Assembly: GCA_030158535.1 (NCBI GenBank)
Contig: JAOASV010000201.1
Span: forward strand, 1-8,187
Length of the DNA stretch: 8,187 nucleotides
Origin: Sediminibacterium sp.
GTDB lineage: Bacteria > Bacteroidota > Bacteroidia > Chitinophagales > Chitinophagaceae
Direction: 5' to 3'
This document shows positions 6,071-8,187 of this stretch, piece by piece. Made by a program: the position numbers and the translations under genes. The first letter of the stretch is position 1, and each line of letters opens with the position of its first letter. The notes under the pieces were generated by a model. The model saw only the letters and a list, made by a program, of their open reading frames with translations. It was not told where the DNA came from and made no database searches.

Positions 6071-8187
6071 ATGGCAAAAAACAATGACCTCCGCAGAGAA
6101 CAAGCCCTCGAATACCACGCTAGTGGAAGACCGGGTAAGATAGAGGTAGTGCCTACAAAAGAGGCTAAAACCCAGCGAGACTTATCGCTTGCATATAGCC
6201 CAGGGGTTGCAGAGCCTTGTAAAGAAATTCACGAAAACATTGAAGAGGTATACAAATACACAGCTAAAGGTAATTTAGTAGCTGTAATTACCAACGGAAC
6301 CGCGGTTTTAGGCCTTGGTGATATTGGTCCCGAAGCGAGTAAGCCGGTTATGGAAGGGAAGGGTGTACTCTTTAAAATATTTGCAGACATTGACGTTTTT
6401 GATATTGAAATTAACGAGAAGGATCCCGAAAAGTTTGTTCAAATTGTAAAAGCATTGGAGCCAACATTTGGTGGCATCAATTTAGAAGATATTAAAGCGC
6501 CCGAATGTTTTTACATCGAGCAGCAGCTCAAAGAGCAAATGAAAATTCCGGTAATGCACGACGATCAGCACGGAACCGCAATTATTAGCGGCGCTGCACT
6601 TTTAAATGCATTGGAACTTCAAAAAAAGAAAATTGATCGAGTACGTTTTGTAGTGAATGGTGCTGGCGCAGCTGCTATGGCTTGCGTACAGTTGTATGTG
6701 GCACTCGGCGCGCGTTACGAAAACTTTATCATGTTTGATAAAGATGGCGTTTTGCATGAAGGCCGTACCGATTTAGATGCTACCCGTAAAAAGTTTGCTG
6801 TAAAAAAATCTGATAGCACGCTTGCAAAAGCGATGCGTGATGCGGATGTTTTTTTAGGTTTAAGTATAGGTGGTGTAGTAACACAAGAAATGGTAAAATC
6901 GATGGCCAAAAATCCAATTGTTTTTGCCATGGCCAATCCGGATCCGGAAATTTCTTACGAAGATGCAACAGCAGTGCGTAAAGACATTATCATGGCAACG
7001 GGCCGTACCGATTATCCAAACCAAGTAAACAATGTATTAGGCTTTCCTTATATTTTTAGAGGTGCACTAGATGTGCGCGCCACAAAAATTAATGAAGCCA
7101 TGAAACTGGCAGCTGTAAAGGCTTTAGCAGAACTTGCTAAAACAGCAGTACCAGATATCGTAAACCTAGCGTATAACCAAAGCAGTATGAGTTTTGGTCC
7201 GGAATATATTATTCCAAAACCACTAGACCCTCGTTTACTTTCAACAGTAGCGCCTGCGGTTGCAAAAGCGGCTGTAGAATCTGGCGTAGCGCAAAAGCCT
7301 ATTCAAAACTGGGATGCATATACGCTACAATTAAATAAGCGTTTAGGACTCGACAATCAACTCATACGTGTTATTGGTAACAAAGCTAGACGTGATCCAA
7401 AGCGTTTAGTTTTTGCAGAAGCGGACAATCAAAAAGTATTAAAAGCAGCAAGCATCATTTATGATGATGGTATTGCTTATCCAATATTACTTGGTGATCC
7501 AATCAAAATTAAAGCGATTGCTGAAGAACATAATATTGACCTTACAGATATTCCTATTATTGATTCACGCAGTGATGAACAAGAAGCGAAAAGAGAATTT
7601 TATGGTGAGTTGTTCTTTAAGAAACGTCAGCGTAAAGGCTTTAACCATTACGAGAGTATTAAAATAATGAAAGACCGCAACCATTTTGGTTGTATGATGG
7701 TTGAAACCGGTGATGCCGACGCAATGCTTTCAGGACTTACTAAAAATTATGCCGAAGCCATTAGGCCAGCGCTTCAAATTATTGGCACCGAAGAAGGCGT
7801 TAAAAAAATTGCCGGCATGTATTTATTATTAACCAAGCGTGGCCCTATATTTTTAGCGGACACTACGGTTAATTTTAATCCAAATGCAGAGGAGCTAGCT
7901 GACATTGCGATGATGGTTGCTAAGGAAGTAAGAAACTTTAACATCACACCGCGCATAGCTATGTTAAGTTATAGCAACTTTGGTAGTTCAGATTCGCCAG
8001 AAGCAAAAATAGTTGCAGAAGCAACGCGCATTTTAAAACAGCGCAATCCATCATTAATTGTAGATGGTGAAATGCAGGCAAGTATGGCTTTCAATAAAGA
8101 AATATTAAAAGACAATTACGGTTTTAGTGATTTAGTGGACGAAGACGTTAACGTACTTATTTTCCCTAATTTAACTTCAGGTAACGT
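6071..8187 (+). CDS. maeB: NADP-type malic enzyme with C-terminal phosphotransacetylase-like domain (cut by right edge)
   Basis: The frame is open from the ATG at 6071 to the window edge: 705 codons and two bases, with no stop. Family members are about 750-770 residues, so some 50-60 are missing. The enzyme oxidatively decarboxylates malate to pyruvate and CO2 in the cytoplasm, giving NADPH for biosynthesis. The N-terminal malic part shows AYSPGVAEP with catalytic Y42, MEGKGVLFK with K97, ECFYIE with metal ligand E145, HDDQHGTA with D164/D165, a Rossmann NGAGAAA (196-202), ANPDPEI (288-294) and GRTDYPNQVNN (311-321). From about 435 a phosphotransacetylase-like domain follows, with VFAEADNQ, GDADAMLSGLTKNY (547-560), YSNFGSSDSPEA (634-645) and VDGEMQ (664-669). 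In E. coli MaeB this domain lacks acyl transfer and serves acetyl-CoA-responsive control; the same role here is inferred. An A-rich leader without Shine-Dalgarno precedes the start, and a promoter box at 6041-6048 suggests separate transcription from the upstream genes. Confidence 0.95.
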   Translation, partial: MAKNNDLRREQALEYHASGRPGKIEVVPTKEAKTQRDLSLAYSPGVAEPCKEIHENIEEVYKYTAKGNLVAVITNGTAVLGLGDIGPEASKPVMEGKGVLFKIFADIDVFDIEINEKDPEKFVQIVKALEPTFGGINLEDIKAPECFYIEQQLKEQMKIPVMHDDQHGTAIISGAALLNALELQKKKIDRVRFVVNGAGAAAMACVQLYVALGARYENFIMFDKDGVLHEGRTDLDATRKKFAVKKSDSTLAKAMRDADVFLGLSIGGVVTQEMVKSMAKNPIVFAMANPDPEISYEDATAVRKDIIMATGRTDYPNQVNNVLGFPYIFRGALDVRATKINEAMKLAAVKALAELAKTAVPDIVNLAYNQSSMSFGPEYIIPKPLDPRLLSTVAPAVAKAAVESGVAQKPIQNWDAYTLQLNKRLGLDNQLIRVIGNKARRDPKRLVFAEADNQKVLKAASIIYDDGIAYPILLGDPIKIKAIAEEHNIDLTDIPIIDSRSDEQEAKREFYGELFFKKRQRKGFNHYESIKIMKDRNHFGCMMVETGDADAMLSGLTKNYAEAIRPALQIIGTEEGVKKIAGMYLLLTKRGPIFLADTTVNFNPNAEELADIAMMVAKEVRNFNITPRIAMLSYSNFGSSDSPEAKIVAEATRILKQRNPSLIVDGEMQASMAFNKEILKDNYGFSDLVDEDVNVLIFPNLTSGN

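Noticed and set aside
6715..6968. Two overlapping leftward open frames inside maeB
   Set aside because: Both are shadows of the malic enzyme Rossmann region, which is continuous and conserved on the plus strand.
7461..7667. Rightward open frame within maeB in another frame
   Set aside because: The maeB frame is uninterrupted here and matches the phosphotransacetylase-like domain; the other frame is a low-complexity by-product.
7774..7956. Leftward open frame inside maeB
   Set aside because: Antisense to conserved phosphotransacetylase-like motifs, with no independent support.
7366..8187. A separate phosphotransacetylase gene (pta) downstream of a malic enzyme
   Set aside because: The reading frame runs unbroken from the malic enzyme domain, so this is the known fused MaeB architecture, not two genes.

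Overview
The window looks like ordinary chromosome from a member of the Bacteroidota, most likely near the Chitinophagales/Chitinophagaceae. This rests on four things: a long SecA (1102 residues) with the extra segments I associate with Bacteroidota SecA proteins; A-rich sequence without a Shine-Dalgarno motif before the start codons; TAnnTTTG boxes of the Bacteroidota promoter type; and moderately AT-rich codon use. The taxonomic placement is inferred from remembered family features, not from a search.

Layout. Positions 1-184 hold the first 61 codons of a leftward gene for an exported protein of unknown function, which runs off the left edge. Positions 185-327 are a divergent intergenic region. 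It has a candidate promoter for each direction and, in the leader of the rightward transcript, an inverted repeat followed by a short T run. From 328 to 5991 four rightward genes are packed closely, with gaps of 14, 35 and 14 bases: secA (preprotein translocase ATPase), deoC (deoxyribose-phosphate aldolase), a small exported SPOR-domain protein, and an M20-family amidohydrolase. They could form one transcription unit. A hairpin at 6007-6026 is a plausible end for it. A consensus TAnnTTTG box at 6041-6048 then probably drives maeB (malic enzyme with a C-terminal phosphotransacetylase-like domain), which starts at 6071 and is cut by the right edge after 705 codons.

How the genes work together. 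SecA drives export of unfolded preproteins, and the SPOR protein and the leftward product are predicted SecA clients because each has a signal peptide. DeoC (deoxyribose salvage to acetaldehyde and glyceraldehyde-3-phosphate), the M20 hydrolase (N-acyl or peptide-bond cleavage) and MaeB (malate to pyruvate) are soluble metabolic enzymes. No shared pathway with SecA is evident, so the cluster looks like a housekeeping operon.

I found no mobile element, CRISPR array, tRNA, rRNA or recognisable defence or biosynthetic system. The points most worth checking are the secA leader structure with its possibly overlapping divergent promoters, the extra SecA segments, and the hairpin abutting the SPOR gene start codon.
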